NCBI RefSeq assembly: GCF_006874475.1
Contig: NZ_VIRM01000041.1
Span: 1-64,000 of the forward strand
Reading direction: 5' to 3'
DNA: 64,000 nucleotides
DNA from: Microbispora hainanensis
GTDB taxonomy: Bacteria > Actinomycetota > Actinomycetes > Streptosporangiales > Streptosporangiaceae
Shown one piece after another: positions 1 to 8,864 of this stretch (position 1 is the first letter of the stretch; every line of letters starts with the position of its first letter). The notes under the pieces are model-generated. The model saw only the letters and a program-made list of their open reading frames with translations. It made no database searches and was not told the origin of the DNA. Made by a program: the position numbers and the translations under genes.

Positions 1-839
1 GAAACGAGGCGCTGCACTTCGCGCTGCGCAACCGCAAGCTGGTCGTCGGCACGATCATCATCCTCGTGTTCCTCGTGGCCGGCCTGGCCGGGCCGCCGCT
101 GTTCGGCCACGGGCCGAACGAGTACGTCGGGCCGCCGATGACGCCGCCGTCCGCGGAGTTCTGGTTCGGCACCACGACGTTCGGCCAGGACGTCTTCGCC
201 CAGTTCGTGTACGGCCTGCGTTCGACGTTCCTCGTGGGCGTGCTCGGCGGCGTGCTGGCGGCGGTCGTCGGCATGGTCGTGGGGTTCGTCGCGGGCTACC
301 GCGGCGGATGGGTCGACGAGCTGCTCAACATGCTCACCAACATCGTGCTCGTGCTGCCCGCGCTGGTGGTGCTGCTGATCGTCAACGCCTACCTGGGCGT
401 GCGCAGCATCGGCGTGCAGGCGCTGTTCATCGGGCTGACCTCGTGGCCGTGGGCCGCGCGGGCGATCAGGGCGCAGACGTTCTCGCTGCGCTCGCGCGAC
501 TTCGTCGACCTCGCCCGGCTGAGCGGCGTGCGCACCCCGAAGATCATCCTCCGGGAGATCGCGCCCAACATGAGCTCCTACCTGTTCCTGACGTTCATCC
601 TGCTGTTCGGCAGCGCGATCCTGATCGCCGCGTCGCTCGACTTCATCGGCCTCGGGCCCACCGAGGGGGTCTCACTCGGCCTGATGCTCAACAACGCCGC
701 ACGGTGGAGCGCGCTCCAGCTCGGCCTGTGGTGGTGGTTCATCCCTCCGGGCGCCGGCATCACGGCGATCGTCGGTGCGCTCTACGTCATGAACGTCGGG
801 CTGGACGAGGTGTTCAACCCGAAGCTGAGGGAGATGTGA
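1..839 (+). CDS. Peptide/oligosaccharide ABC importer permease (DppC/OppC type), 5' end outside window
   Basis: The reading frame is open from base 3, so the start lies upstream and about 278 residues are visible. It is a membrane permease of the dipeptide/oligopeptide ABC family. Several hydrophobic segments are visible, and the cytoplasmic EAA-type loop that docks the ATPases lies near codons 150-185, containing SRDFVDLARLSGVRTPKII. The stop is followed after one base by the GTG of the first ATPase gene. The downstream beta-mannosidase and mannose-6-phosphate isomerase suggest that the cargo is a manno-oligosaccharide rather than a peptide; members of this family importing beta-glycosides are known. 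The partner permease and binding protein should be upstream. Family is sure; substrate is inferred. Confidence 0.85.
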   Translation, partial: NEALHFALRNRKLVVGTIIILVFLVAGLAGPPLFGHGPNEYVGPPMTPPSAEFWFGTTTFGQDVFAQFVYGLRSTFLVGVLGGVLAAVVGMVVGFVAGYRGGWVDELLNMLTNIVLVLPALVVLLIVNAYLGVRSIGVQALFIGLTSWPWAARAIRAQTFSLRSRDFVDLARLSGVRTPKIILREIAPNMSSYLFLTFILLFGSAILIAASLDFIGLGPTEGVSLGLMLNNAARWSALQLGLWWWFIPPGAGITAIVGALYVMNVGLDEVFNPKLREM

Positions 840-840
840 C

Positions 841-1785
841 GTGGCGCTGAATGTCACCGACCTCCGGGTCTACTACCGGACGCTGCGCGGCGAGGTGAAG
901 GCGCTCGACGGCGTCACGTTCTCCGTCGCCGACGGCGAGATCATGGGCCTGGCCGGGGAGTCCGGATCGGGCAAGTCCACGCTCGCCAAGAGCCTGATCC
1001 GGCTGGACGGCCGCATGCGGCACGTCGGCGGCACGGTGGAGCTGGACGGCACGGCGATGCCGCTGTCGGACGACGACGCGATGGACGAGTTCCGCTTCCG
1101 GAAGGTGTCGCTCATCCCGCAGTATTCGATGAGCGCGCTCAACCCGACCAGGAAGATCGGCAGGATGGTCGGCGAGCTTCTGGAGGCGCGCGGCGAGCGG
1201 CTGGAGCGGGCCGAGCTGGAGCGGCGGCTCGAACTGGTGGGGCTGTCGAAGGACGTGCTCGACCGCTATCCGATAGAGCTGTCCGGCGGCATGAAGCAGC
1301 GGGTCGTCATGGTCGTCTCGACGCTGCTGAACCCCTCGCTGCTGATCGCCGACGAGGTCACCTCGGCGCTCGACGTGTCGAGCCAGAAGGCCGTGGCCAC
1401 GACGCTGCTCGGGTTCCGCGACCGCGGCCTGGTCACGAGCATGATGGTGGTCACCCACGACATCTCGCTCGTCTACCAGATCGCCGACACGATCATGGTG
1501 ATGTACGCCGGGCGGCTGGCCGAGAAGGCCCCGGCCGGCGTGCTCGTCACCGCGCCGAAGCATCCGTACACCCGGCAGCTCATCTCCGCGCTGCCCGAGG
1601 TGGGGGTGCGCTACGAGGACCGGCGGCTGGCGGGGATCCCCGGCAACCCGCCGTCCCTGCTCAAGCCGCCCGGGGGATGCCGGTTCAGGGACCGCTGCCC
1701 GCTCGCGTTCGACCAGTGCGCCGAGCAGCCGCCGTTCGCCGAGGTGGCCCCCGGCCACTTCGTCGCCTGCTGGAAGGCCGAGTGA
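841..1785 (+). CDS. ABC importer ATPase, DppD/OppD type
   Basis: A 314-residue ATP-binding subunit of a peptide-type importer. Walker A is GESGSGKST (about residue 40), the signature is LSGGMKQR, and Walker B ends in LLIADEVTSALD. The C-terminal extension of this subfamily is present, with its cysteine cluster (CRFRDRCP...QC...FVAC), which in related ATPases can carry an iron-sulfur cluster. It starts with GTG one base after the permease stop and is followed without a gap by the second ATPase, so the three are one transcript. Such importers normally use an OppD/OppF heterodimer, and both are here. Confidence 0.88.
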   Translation: MALNVTDLRVYYRTLRGEVKALDGVTFSVADGEIMGLAGESGSGKSTLAKSLIRLDGRMRHVGGTVELDGTAMPLSDDDAMDEFRFRKVSLIPQYSMSALNPTRKIGRMVGELLEARGERLERAELERRLELVGLSKDVLDRYPIELSGGMKQRVVMVVSTLLNPSLLIADEVTSALDVSSQKAVATTLLGFRDRGLVTSMMVVTHDISLVYQIADTIMVMYAGRLAEKAPAGVLVTAPKHPYTRQLISALPEVGVRYEDRRLAGIPGNPPSLLKPPGGCRFRDRCPLAFDQCAEQPPFAEVAPGHFVACWKAE

Positions 1786-2766
1786 ATGCTGAAACTCGAT
1801 AGCGTCTCCAAGGTCTACCGCGTCGGCGCCTTCGGCGGAGGCGCGATGAAGGCCGTCTCCGACGTCAGCTTCGAGGTCGGCGAGGGGGAGGTGGTCTCGC
1901 TCATCGGCGAGAGCGGCAGCGGCAAGAGCACGCTCGGCCGGATGATCCTGCGCCTCGCCTCCGTCAGCTCCGGCACGATCACCCTGGACGGCAGGGACAT
2001 CACCTCGATCAAGGACCGCAAGGAGTACTACCGGCAGGTGCAGGGCGTCTTCCAGGACCCCTTCAGCTGCTACAACCCCGTCTTCCGGGCCGACCGCGTC
2101 TTCGCGATGATCAAGGAGCAGTACTTCCCCCGGGTCGGCGCGGACGAGTGGCGCAAGCGCGTGGAGGGCGCGCTGGAGAGCGTGCGGCTCGACCCCGGCA
2201 ACGTCCTCGGCAAGTATCCCCACCAGCTCAGCGGCGGCCAGCTCCAGCGCATGCTGATCGCCAGGGCCGTGCTCCTCGACATCCGCCTGCTGGTCGCCGA
2301 CGAGATCATCAGCATGCTCGACGCGTCGACCCGCATCGACGTGCTCAACCTGCTGGCCGACCTGCGGGCGCGCGGCCTCGCCATCCTGTTCGTCACGCAC
2401 GACCTGTCGCTCGGCAACTACGTCAGCGACAGGACCGTCGTGCTGCGGCACGGGAAGATCGTGGAGATGGGCCGGACGGACCTGGTCTTCGGCAGCCCGG
2501 CGCATCCCTACACGCGCTCGCTGCTGGCCTCGGTCCCGCGGCTGCACGCCAAGTGGACGGACGTCGTGCCTGAGGACATGGCCGAGGACATGGCTGAGGA
2601 CATGGCCGAGGACGTGCCGTGCGCCTACCACGCGGCGCCGCAGGAGCGCCGGACCCGTCCCGGGCTGGCCCAGGTCGAAGGCGACGTGGAAGACGACCAC
2701 TTCGTGGCCTGCTCCGGCTGCACGGGGCCGGGGATCGAGGAGAAGAAGATTAAGGAGAAAGCGTGA
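1786..2766 (+). CDS. ABC importer ATPase, DppF/OppF type
   Basis: A 326-residue second ATPase of the same importer. Walker A is GESGSGKST, the signature is LSGGQLQRM, and Walker B is LLVADEIISMLD. The ATG directly abuts the preceding stop codon. Near the C-terminus the DNA at about 2574-2615 is a 12-bp tandem repeat, giving three copies of the tetrapeptide MAED before a Cys-containing tail (CAYH...CSGC). The repeat is not part of the family's usual sequence. The stop overlaps the GTG of the beta-mannosidase (GTGA), which couples transport with hydrolysis. Confidence 0.87.
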   Translation: MLKLDSVSKVYRVGAFGGGAMKAVSDVSFEVGEGEVVSLIGESGSGKSTLGRMILRLASVSSGTITLDGRDITSIKDRKEYYRQVQGVFQDPFSCYNPVFRADRVFAMIKEQYFPRVGADEWRKRVEGALESVRLDPGNVLGKYPHQLSGGQLQRMLIARAVLLDIRLLVADEIISMLDASTRIDVLNLLADLRARGLAILFVTHDLSLGNYVSDRTVVLRHGKIVEMGRTDLVFGSPAHPYTRSLLASVPRLHAKWTDVVPEDMAEDMAEDMAEDVPCAYHAAPQERRTRPGLAQVEGDVEDDHFVACSGCTGPGIEEKKIKEKA

Positions 2767-5210
2767 GCTCTCACCGTCCGCTGCACGACGGGTGGACCGT
2801 CACCGCCGTGTCGTCGACCGGGCAGCTCCGGCCGGTGGTCGCGGGACTGCCCGCGGCCGTTCCCGGTTGCGTCCACACCGACCTCCTCGCCGCCGGGCTG
2901 ATCGAGGATCCGTACCTGGACGACAACGAGAACCGGCTGACCTGGATCGGGCGCACGGCATGGTCGTACGAGACCACCTTCACGTGGGGATCAGCGGGGG
3001 ACGGGACCTACGACGGCACCGGCGACGGCACCGACGACGACCGGGCCGACCTCGTCTGCGAGGGACTCGACACGGCCGCCACGCTCGTGCTCAACGGCGT
3101 CGAGATCGGCACCACGGCCAACATGCACCGCTCGTACCGCTTTCCAGTACGGCACCTGCTGAACGTGGGCGAGAACACGCTCAAGATCCTGTTCGAGCCG
3201 CCGTACGGGTATGCGGAGGCGCAGAAGGCGGCCCTCGGCGACCGCCCCGGCGCGTACGCCGAGCCGTACCAGTTCATCAGGAAGATGGCCTGCAACTTCG
3301 GCTGGGACTGGGGGCCGACGGTCGTCACCGCCGGGATCTGGCGGCCCATCGGCATCGAGACCTGGAGCACCGCCAGGATCGCCGAGGTGCGCCCCTTCGC
3401 CGCCGCGGACGGCACTGTCGAGGTGCACGTGGCGGTCGAGCGCGCCGCCGAGGGGCCGCTCACGCTCACCGCGTCGGTGGCCGGAAGAGGGGCGGGCGTG
3501 ACCGAGACGGTGACGCTCGCCGCCGGGCAGCGCCGCGCCGTCGTCACGCTGACCGTGCCGGACCCCGACCTGTGGTGGCCGCGCGGGTACGGCGAGCAGC
3601 CGCTGTACGACCTGACCGTCCGGCTGGAGGACCAGGAGTGGACGGGCCGGATCGGATTCCGGTCGGTCGAGCTCGACCGCACCGACGACGCCTTCACCTT
3701 CGTGATCAACGGCAGGCCGGTCTTCGTCAAGGGCTTCAACTGGATCCCCGACGACTGCTTCCCCAGCCGGATCACGCGGGAGCGTCTCGCCGAGCGGTTC
3801 GCCCAGGCGGCCGCCGCGGGCGCCAACTGCCTGCGGGTCTGGGGCGGCGGCATGTACGAGAGCGAGGACTTCTACGACCTCGCCGACGAGATGGGCCTGC
3901 TGGTCTGGCAGGACTTCCCGTTCGCCTGCGCGGCCTACCCGGAGGAGGGCCGCTTCGCGGCGGAGGTCGAGGCCGAGGCCCGCGAGCACGTCGCCCGCCT
4001 GACCCGCCACCCCAGTCTCGTGCTGTGGTGCGGCAACAACGAGAACATCGAGGGCCACGCCGACTGGGGCTGGCAGGAGAAGCTGGAGGGCCGCAGCTGG
4101 GGCGGCGGCTTCTACTACGACCTGCTGCCCCGGGTCGTCGCCGAGCTCGACCCGAGCCGGCCCTACTGGCCGGGCAGCCCCTACTCCGGTGCCCCCGGCC
4201 TGCCGCCGAACGACCCGTCCAAGGGCACGGTGCACATCTGGACGGTCTGGAACCACCAGGACTACACGCACTACGCGGCCTACACGCCGAGGTTCGTGGC
4301 CGAGTTCGGCTTCCAGGGCCCGCCGACGTACGCGACGCTGCGCGCGGCGGTGTCCGACGACCCGCTGACGCCGGTCTCCCCGGGCGTGACCCACCACCAG
4401 AAGGCCGTCGACGGCAACCTCAAGCTGCTGCGCGGCCTCGGCGAGCACCTGCCCCAGCCGGACGGGTTCGACGACTGGCACTACTACACGCAGCTCAACC
4501 AGGCCAGGGCGATGGCGTTCGGCATCGAGCGGTTCCGGGCGCTCGCGCCCCACTGCATGGGCACGATCGTGTGGCAGCTCAACGACTGCTGGCCGGTGAC
4601 GTCCTGGGCCGCGGTGGACGGCGGCGGACGGCGCAAGCCGCTGTGGTACGCGCTGCGCCGCGTGTACGCCGACCGGTTGCTGACCTTCCAGGGCGACGCG
4701 CTGGCGGTCGTCAACGACACCGACGAGCCGTGGTCGGGTGAGCTCGCCGTCGAGCGGCTCACGCTGGCGGGGGAGATCCTGGCCAAGGAGCGGTTCGACG
4801 TGTCGGTCCCGGCGCGCGGCACGGCGTCCGTGGAGCTGCCCGAGCTGCCCATACCCGAGGGGGTCGCACGGCCCGGCGATCCGTCGGGCGAGGTGCTGGT
4901 GGCCGCCCTCGGCGACGTACGCGCCCTGCGCTTCCCGGGCGAGGACCAGGCCATGGACTATCCGCCGGCGGAGATGGACACGGTGGTCGAGGAGATCGAG
5001 GGCGGGCTGCGGGTGCGGGTGACCGCGCGGACGATCGTGCGGGAGCTGGCGCTCTTCCCCGACCGGCTCGACCCCCGTGCGACCGTGGACGACCAGCTCG
5101 TCACGCTGCTGCCGGGGGAGACCGCGGTCTTCCACGTCACCGGCGGGGAGGTGGACCCCGGCGCGCTCGTCCGTCACCCGGTGCTCCGCTGCGTCAACGA
5201 ATCCCGTTAG
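2763..5210 (+). CDS. Glycoside hydrolase family 2 beta-mannosidase
   Basis: An 815-residue enzyme that removes terminal beta-mannose from imported manno-oligosaccharides; no signal peptide, so cytoplasmic. The N-terminal sugar-binding part has PGCVHTDLL and FIRKMACNFGWDWGP, both typical of beta-mannosidases rather than beta-galactosidases. The acid/base glutamate lies in WCGNNENIEGH and the nucleophile in FVAEFGFQG. Length fits the family (about 800-850). The GTG start overlaps the stop of the ATPase gene by four bases. Together with the next gene it gives the path beta-mannoside to mannose and on to fructose 6-phosphate, with a kinase assumed elsewhere. Confidence 0.9.
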   Translation: MSSHRPLHDGWTVTAVSSTGQLRPVVAGLPAAVPGCVHTDLLAAGLIEDPYLDDNENRLTWIGRTAWSYETTFTWGSAGDGTYDGTGDGTDDDRADLVCEGLDTAATLVLNGVEIGTTANMHRSYRFPVRHLLNVGENTLKILFEPPYGYAEAQKAALGDRPGAYAEPYQFIRKMACNFGWDWGPTVVTAGIWRPIGIETWSTARIAEVRPFAAADGTVEVHVAVERAAEGPLTLTASVAGRGAGVTETVTLAAGQRRAVVTLTVPDPDLWWPRGYGEQPLYDLTVRLEDQEWTGRIGFRSVELDRTDDAFTFVINGRPVFVKGFNWIPDDCFPSRITRERLAERFAQAAAAGANCLRVWGGGMYESEDFYDLADEMGLLVWQDFPFACAAYPEEGRFAAEVEAEAREHVARLTRHPSLVLWCGNNENIEGHADWGWQEKLEGRSWGGGFYYDLLPRVVAELDPSRPYWPGSPYSGAPGLPPNDPSKGTVHIWTVWNHQDYTHYAAYTPRFVAEFGFQGPPTYATLRAAVSDDPLTPVSPGVTHHQKAVDGNLKLLRGLGEHLPQPDGFDDWHYYTQLNQARAMAFGIERFRALAPHCMGTIVWQLNDCWPVTSWAAVDGGGRRKPLWYALRRVYADRLLTFQGDALAVVNDTDEPWSGELAVERLTLAGEILAKERFDVSVPARGTASVELPELPIPEGVARPGDPSGEVLVAALGDVRALRFPGEDQAMDYPPAEMDTVVEEIEGGLRVRVTARTIVRELALFPDRLDPRATVDDQLVTLLPGETAVFHVTGGEVDPGALVRHPVLRCVNESR

Positions 5211-5244
5211 TCTCGGAATCCCCCTTGACGCCCGAAGGACGCAC

Positions 5245-6351
5245 GTGGACCTGCTCACCAACCCCATAAAGGACTACCCCTGGGGCTCCCGCACGGCCAT
5301 CGCCGAGCTGACCGGGCGGCCCGCCTCCGGGCCGGAGGCCGAGATGTGGCTGGGCGCGCACCCGGCCGCGCCCTCCCGGCTGACCAGGGACGGGGCCGAG
5401 ACCACGCTCGCCGACGCGGTCGCGGCCGACCCGGCGGGGACACTCGGCGCGGCGGTCGCCGGCCGGTTCGGTGAGCGGCTGCCCTACCTGATGAAGCTGA
5501 TCGCGGTGGACGCGCCGCTGTCGCTGCAGGTCCACCCGGACGCCGGGCAGGCCGCAGACGGCCACGCCCGGGGGGACGCGAACTACACCGACCCCTGGCA
5601 CAAGCCGGAGCTGATCTGCGCGCTCACGCCGTTCACCGGGCTGGCCGGCTTCCGGCCGCCCGAGCAGTCGGCGATGCTGGTCGAGCGGCTGCACGTGGAC
5701 GCGCTGCGGCCGGTGGTCGCGGCGCTGCGCGGCGGTGACGTGCTCGGCGCGCTGCGGGTGCTGCTGGAGTGGCAGGGCTCCAGGCGAGAGCTGGTCGAGT
5801 CGGTGGTGTGGGCGGCCTCCGCCGTCCACACGCCCGACTACGCGCTGGTGGTGCGGCTGGCCCGGCGCTACCCGGAAGACCCGGCCGTGCTGGCGCCGCT
5901 GCTGATGCACCGTCACACGCTGGCCCCCGGCGAGGCGCTGTTCCTCGGGGCCGGGGTGCTGCACTGCTATCTCGACGGCTTCGGCGTGGAGATCATGGCC
6001 TGCTCCGACAACGTGCTGCGGGCGGGCCTGACCGGCAAGCGCATCGACGTGGAGGAGCTGCTGCGGATCACCGACGCCGCGGCGCAGCCGCTCCAGGTGG
6101 AGCCGGTCGGGGGCGCGTACGTGCCGCCGGTGCCGGAGTTCCTGCTCCGCAGGATCGCGCCCGGCGCGAACGGGGCGCTCCCGGGGGGCCTGCCGAGGAT
6201 CGTGGTGTGCACGGAAGGCGTCGTGAACGTGGGCACGGCCGACGCGGAGGTCAAGCTGCGGCCGGGCGAGTCGGTGTTCACTGCCGCGTCGGAGGGCCCC
6301 GTCGAGATCGGCGGGGACGGCGTCGCCTTCTGCGCCGAACCTCACCTGTGA
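5245..6351 (+). CDS. manA: Mannose-6-phosphate isomerase, class I
   Basis: A 368-residue cytoplasmic metalloenzyme interconverting mannose 6-phosphate and fructose 6-phosphate. The zinc-site region LSLQVHPD, the KPELICALTPF segment and the motif YLDGFGVEIMACSDNV with downstream RAGLT are all present, as in type I isomerases. I chose GTG 5245, preceded by GAAGGA, because the protein then begins LTNPIKDYPWGSRTAI, the usual N-terminus; an open frame continues upstream but overlaps the beta-mannosidase. It is the last gene of the mannoside operon, 34 bases after the mannosidase, and is followed by a strong hairpin. Confidence 0.92.
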   Translation: MDLLTNPIKDYPWGSRTAIAELTGRPASGPEAEMWLGAHPAAPSRLTRDGAETTLADAVAADPAGTLGAAVAGRFGERLPYLMKLIAVDAPLSLQVHPDAGQAADGHARGDANYTDPWHKPELICALTPFTGLAGFRPPEQSAMLVERLHVDALRPVVAALRGGDVLGALRVLLEWQGSRRELVESVVWAASAVHTPDYALVVRLARRYPEDPAVLAPLLMHRHTLAPGEALFLGAGVLHCYLDGFGVEIMACSDNVLRAGLTGKRIDVEELLRITDAAAQPLQVEPVGGAYVPPVPEFLLRRIAPGANGALPGGLPRIVVCTEGVVNVGTADAEVKLRPGESVFTAASEGPVEIGGDGVAFCAEPHL

Positions 6352-6371
6352 CTGACTTAGCGTGATGTTTG

Positions 6372-6410
6372 TCCTACGCGGCGTGATGTGAACGCACGCC
6401 GCGGGTAGGA
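6372..6410 (+). terminator. Hairpin after manA, probable terminator
   Basis: Arms TCCTACGCGGCGTG and CACGCCGC-GG-GTAGGA pair over 14 bp with a two-base bulge and a nine-base loop. It lies 20 bases after the manA stop and before the deacetylase gene. There is no U-run, which is common for actinobacterial terminators. Confidence 0.6.
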
Positions 6411-6448
6411 GCCCCTCATCGTCAAGCGCGGCCCGACGAGGGGGATCC

Positions 6449-7504
6449 ATGGGGCGCTTCAGGGTTGCCGGTATCGCCGCGGCGTCGTTGGGGGCGGTCG
6501 CGCTCTCCGCCTGCGCGGGCGGCGGGGGCAAGCAGGTCACACAGGCGAGCCCGGCCGGCCACCAGCAGAAGAACGCGGCGGCCGGGGCGGCGCTGCGCAA
6601 GTCCGAGACGGCCGCCGCCGCTCAGGTGAAGGCCAACGAGCTGGGGCAGGTCCCGGTGATCATGTATCACCGGATCGTCAAGAACCCGCCACCGGGCGAC
6701 GACCGCAGCCCGAAGGACTTCCGCGACGAGCTGGAGCGGCTCGCGGCGGATGACTACGTGCCGGTCACGGCGGCCGAGTACGTCACCGGGAAGATGGACA
6801 TCCCGGCGGGCAAGCACCCGGTGGTGCTGACCTTCGACGACTCCTCGCCCTCGCAGCTCACGCTCGACGGCATGGGCAATCCGACGCCGGACTGCGCGAT
6901 CGGCATCCTGATGGACGTCGCGAAGAAGCACCCGGGCTTCCGGCCGGTGGCGACCATGTATGTGATCAAGGACCTGTTCGGCAAGGCCCGCCAGGAAGAA
7001 CAGATGCAGGTCCTGCAGTGGCTCAAGGACCACAACTTCGACATCGGCAACCACACCCGCGACCACCTCAACCTGCTCGGCAAGCCGAAGGCCGAGGTGG
7101 AGAAGCAGGTCGCGTCCGGCCAGTCGCTGATCACCTCGCTGGTCAAGGCTCCGGTGGTCACGCTCGCCCTGCCGTACGGCAACCAGCCGCACGAGAAGAA
7201 GTGGGCGCTGCAGGGGGCGGCCGGCGGCACCCGCTACGACTACAAGGGCGTATTCCTCGCGGGCTACACGCCGTCGCCGTCGCCGTTCACCAAGGACTTC
7301 GACCCCCTCGGCATCCCGCGGATCAGGTCGAAGGAGAAGGTCGGCGACTGCAAGAAGTTCTGCTCGATGGCGTGGCTCGACTGGCTCAAGGCGAACCCCA
7401 CCGACCGCTACACCTCGGACGGCAACCCCAACACGGTCGCCTTCCCGAAGTTCAAGGCGGCCTTCGTCGCGCCGTCGTTCACGTCGCGCGCGCTGCCCTA
7501 CTGA
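6449..7504 (+). CDS. Polysaccharide deacetylase (NodB-like) lipoprotein
   Basis: A 351-residue exported lipoprotein: a short charged start, hydrophobic stretch and lipobox LSAC at about residues 19-22, followed by a Gly-rich linker. The catalytic part shows PVIMYHRIV, TFDD (about residues 129-132), the metal-binding histidines in NHTRDHLNL and LALPYG, the pattern of carbohydrate esterase family 4. It probably removes N-acetyl groups from a cell-surface or extracellular polysaccharide; the substrate cannot be told. The ATG follows a GGGGGA ribosome site. Monocistronic, between two hairpins. Confidence 0.85.
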   Translation: MGRFRVAGIAAASLGAVALSACAGGGGKQVTQASPAGHQQKNAAAGAALRKSETAAAAQVKANELGQVPVIMYHRIVKNPPPGDDRSPKDFRDELERLAADDYVPVTAAEYVTGKMDIPAGKHPVVLTFDDSSPSQLTLDGMGNPTPDCAIGILMDVAKKHPGFRPVATMYVIKDLFGKARQEEQMQVLQWLKDHNFDIGNHTRDHLNLLGKPKAEVEKQVASGQSLITSLVKAPVVTLALPYGNQPHEKKWALQGAAGGTRYDYKGVFLAGYTPSPSPFTKDFDPLGIPRIRSKEKVGDCKKFCSMAWLDWLKANPTDRYTSDGNPNTVAFPKFKAAFVAPSFTSRALPY

Positions 7505-7543
7505 CGGGACGGATGACCATGCGGGGGCGGCTACCCTGCCAGC

Positions 7544-8329
7544 ATGGACGACGCCATCGCCGACGAGACCGCCCTGCGGGGGCTCACGCCGCGGCTGATC
7601 GGCCCGGAGATCATCGCGGTCTTCGCGGTCTCGCTCGGCGCCAGCGCCCTGCTGTCGCTCATCCGCCTCATCGGCGCACTGACCGCGCCGAAGGACCTGG
7701 GCGACCAGCACGCGGTGCTCGTCGGCTCGCTGGCCCCGGGCCGCCCGTGGCTGGACCTGTCGCTGCACCTCGCGGGGATCGCGGTGAACGTGGCGCCGGT
7801 GGGGCTCGTCGCCTACCTGCTGGCCCGATCGGGCGAGTCCGTGCGCACTATCGGGGCCGACTGGCGCGAGCCGGGCCGCGACACGGTGCGCGGCGCCGCG
7901 CTCGCGGCGGTGATCGGCGGCAGCGGGCTGCTGTTCTACCTGTTCGCCTTCCGGTCCGGGTTCAACCTGAACGTCGTGCCCGACAGCCTGCCGGACTACT
8001 GGTGGCGGATTCCGGTGCTGGTCGCCGAGGCCGCCCAGAACGGCGTGCTGGAGGAGGTGCTGGTCGCCGGTTATCTGCTGCACCGGTTGCGGCAGCGCGG
8101 CTGGTCGCCGTGGCGCGCGGTGGGGGCGTCGGCCGTCCTGCGCGGCTCCTACCACCTCTACCAGGGCTTCGGCGGCTTTCTCGGCAACATCGCGATGGGC
8201 GTGGTCTTCGGCCGGCTCTATCAGCGCTGGGGGCGGACGATGCCGCTGATCATCGCGCACACGCTGATCGACGTGGTCGCCTTCGTCGGGTACGGCGTGC
8301 TGCGCGGCCGTGTTTCCTGGCTGCCCTGA
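7544..8329 (+). CDS. CPBP family intramembrane metalloprotease
   Basis: A 261-residue membrane protein with about six to eight hydrophobic helices. The CPBP (Abi) motifs are recognisable: EEVLVAGYL (the EE pair; the usual Arg after it is replaced by Ala-Gly), SYHLYQGFGGF with the second histidine, and IIAHTLID with the third. Homologues cleave within membranes and are found in CAAX processing or bacteriocin self-immunity; the substrate is unknown here. The hexamer TACCCT at 7532-7537 ends six bases before the ATG and no ribosome site lies between, so the mRNA may be leaderless. Confidence 0.8.
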   Translation: MDDAIADETALRGLTPRLIGPEIIAVFAVSLGASALLSLIRLIGALTAPKDLGDQHAVLVGSLAPGRPWLDLSLHLAGIAVNVAPVGLVAYLLARSGESVRTIGADWREPGRDTVRGAALAAVIGGSGLLFYLFAFRSGFNLNVVPDSLPDYWWRIPVLVAEAAQNGVLEEVLVAGYLLHRLRQRGWSPWRAVGASAVLRGSYHLYQGFGGFLGNIAMGVVFGRLYQRWGRTMPLIIAHTLIDVVAFVGYGVLRGRVSWLP

Positions 8330-8864
8330 TCTCCCGTCTAATCGGGCGGAATGCGTTCTCTCCGGCGCGCCTGATTGATTTGGGCCTGTTACCGGTGCAT
8401 CGTTGACGGGCCGCCGCACGTCTGGATCCCCCCGGGCAAAACCGGCCTGTCCTGGCCGCATTTTCATTCGGGGAATTCGCATGAGGCGTTTATCGATACG
8501 CATTCCATATCCGGCGCGCCATCCGTCGCGCCGTCGCGCCGCCGTCGCCCGCCGGCCCGGGGGTCCCACCCGGCCGCCGGGCCGCGAACGTCCGGCAGGC
8601 CTTCGGTACCGGTGCCCGGTGAGGGGTGGAGCCGCGAGCCCGCGCCGCGCCGCGCCCGTCACCACGACCGCCGTGCCCGTGCGCACGGCCCTGCCCGTAC
8701 GGCCCGCTTCCGGGGACACCGGGTCGCGGGGGGTGGTCTCGCCGAGGCGGGCCACGGGCGACTTATTACCGCCGGTGCCGAGGGCACGGTCCGATCCGTT
8801 ATGAGTGTTGAGCACGCCGGGTGCCCGCAGGGGCGCCCGGCGTCTTCGCGTTCGGACACCGGGC
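8330..8864. other. 535-bp stretch without a convincing gene
   Basis: Only very Arg/Pro-rich frames are open here. The best is an ATG at 8481 with GGGGA in front, running to 8804 (107 residues, starting MRRLSIRIPYPA), but its composition is that of random high-GC DNA and it has no domain. The stretch 8455-8505 is locally AT-richer and may be a promoter. The last part holds the hairpin at 8815-8842. Confidence 0.4.
8815..8842 (-). terminator. Hairpin terminator of the minus-strand gene 8865-9581
   Basis: A 12-bp stem (CGCCGGGTGCCC with GGGCGCCCGGCG, one G-T pair) and a four-base GCAG loop, 22 bases beyond the stop codon of the minus-strand gene. Confidence 0.65.

Noticed and set aside
814-2700. 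Long minus-strand open frame (over 600 codons) opposite the two ABC ATPase genes
   Set aside because: It mirrors third-position GC of the real genes, is rich in His/Asp/Arg/Val and has no domain. The plus-strand products are clear ABC ATPases.
2991-5267. 758-codon minus-strand frame opposite the beta-mannosidase
   Set aside because: Shadow frame of a high-GC gene; composition is that of an antisense frame, and the mannosidase motifs are on the plus strand.
8481-8804. 107-codon plus-strand frame with a fair ribosome site
   Set aside because: Arg/Pro-rich sequence without domain, signal or helix; kept only as a possible relic.
6422-8815. Long minus-strand frame across the deacetylase and CPBP genes
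   Set aside because: Crosses two well-supported genes and a terminator; no recognisable protein.
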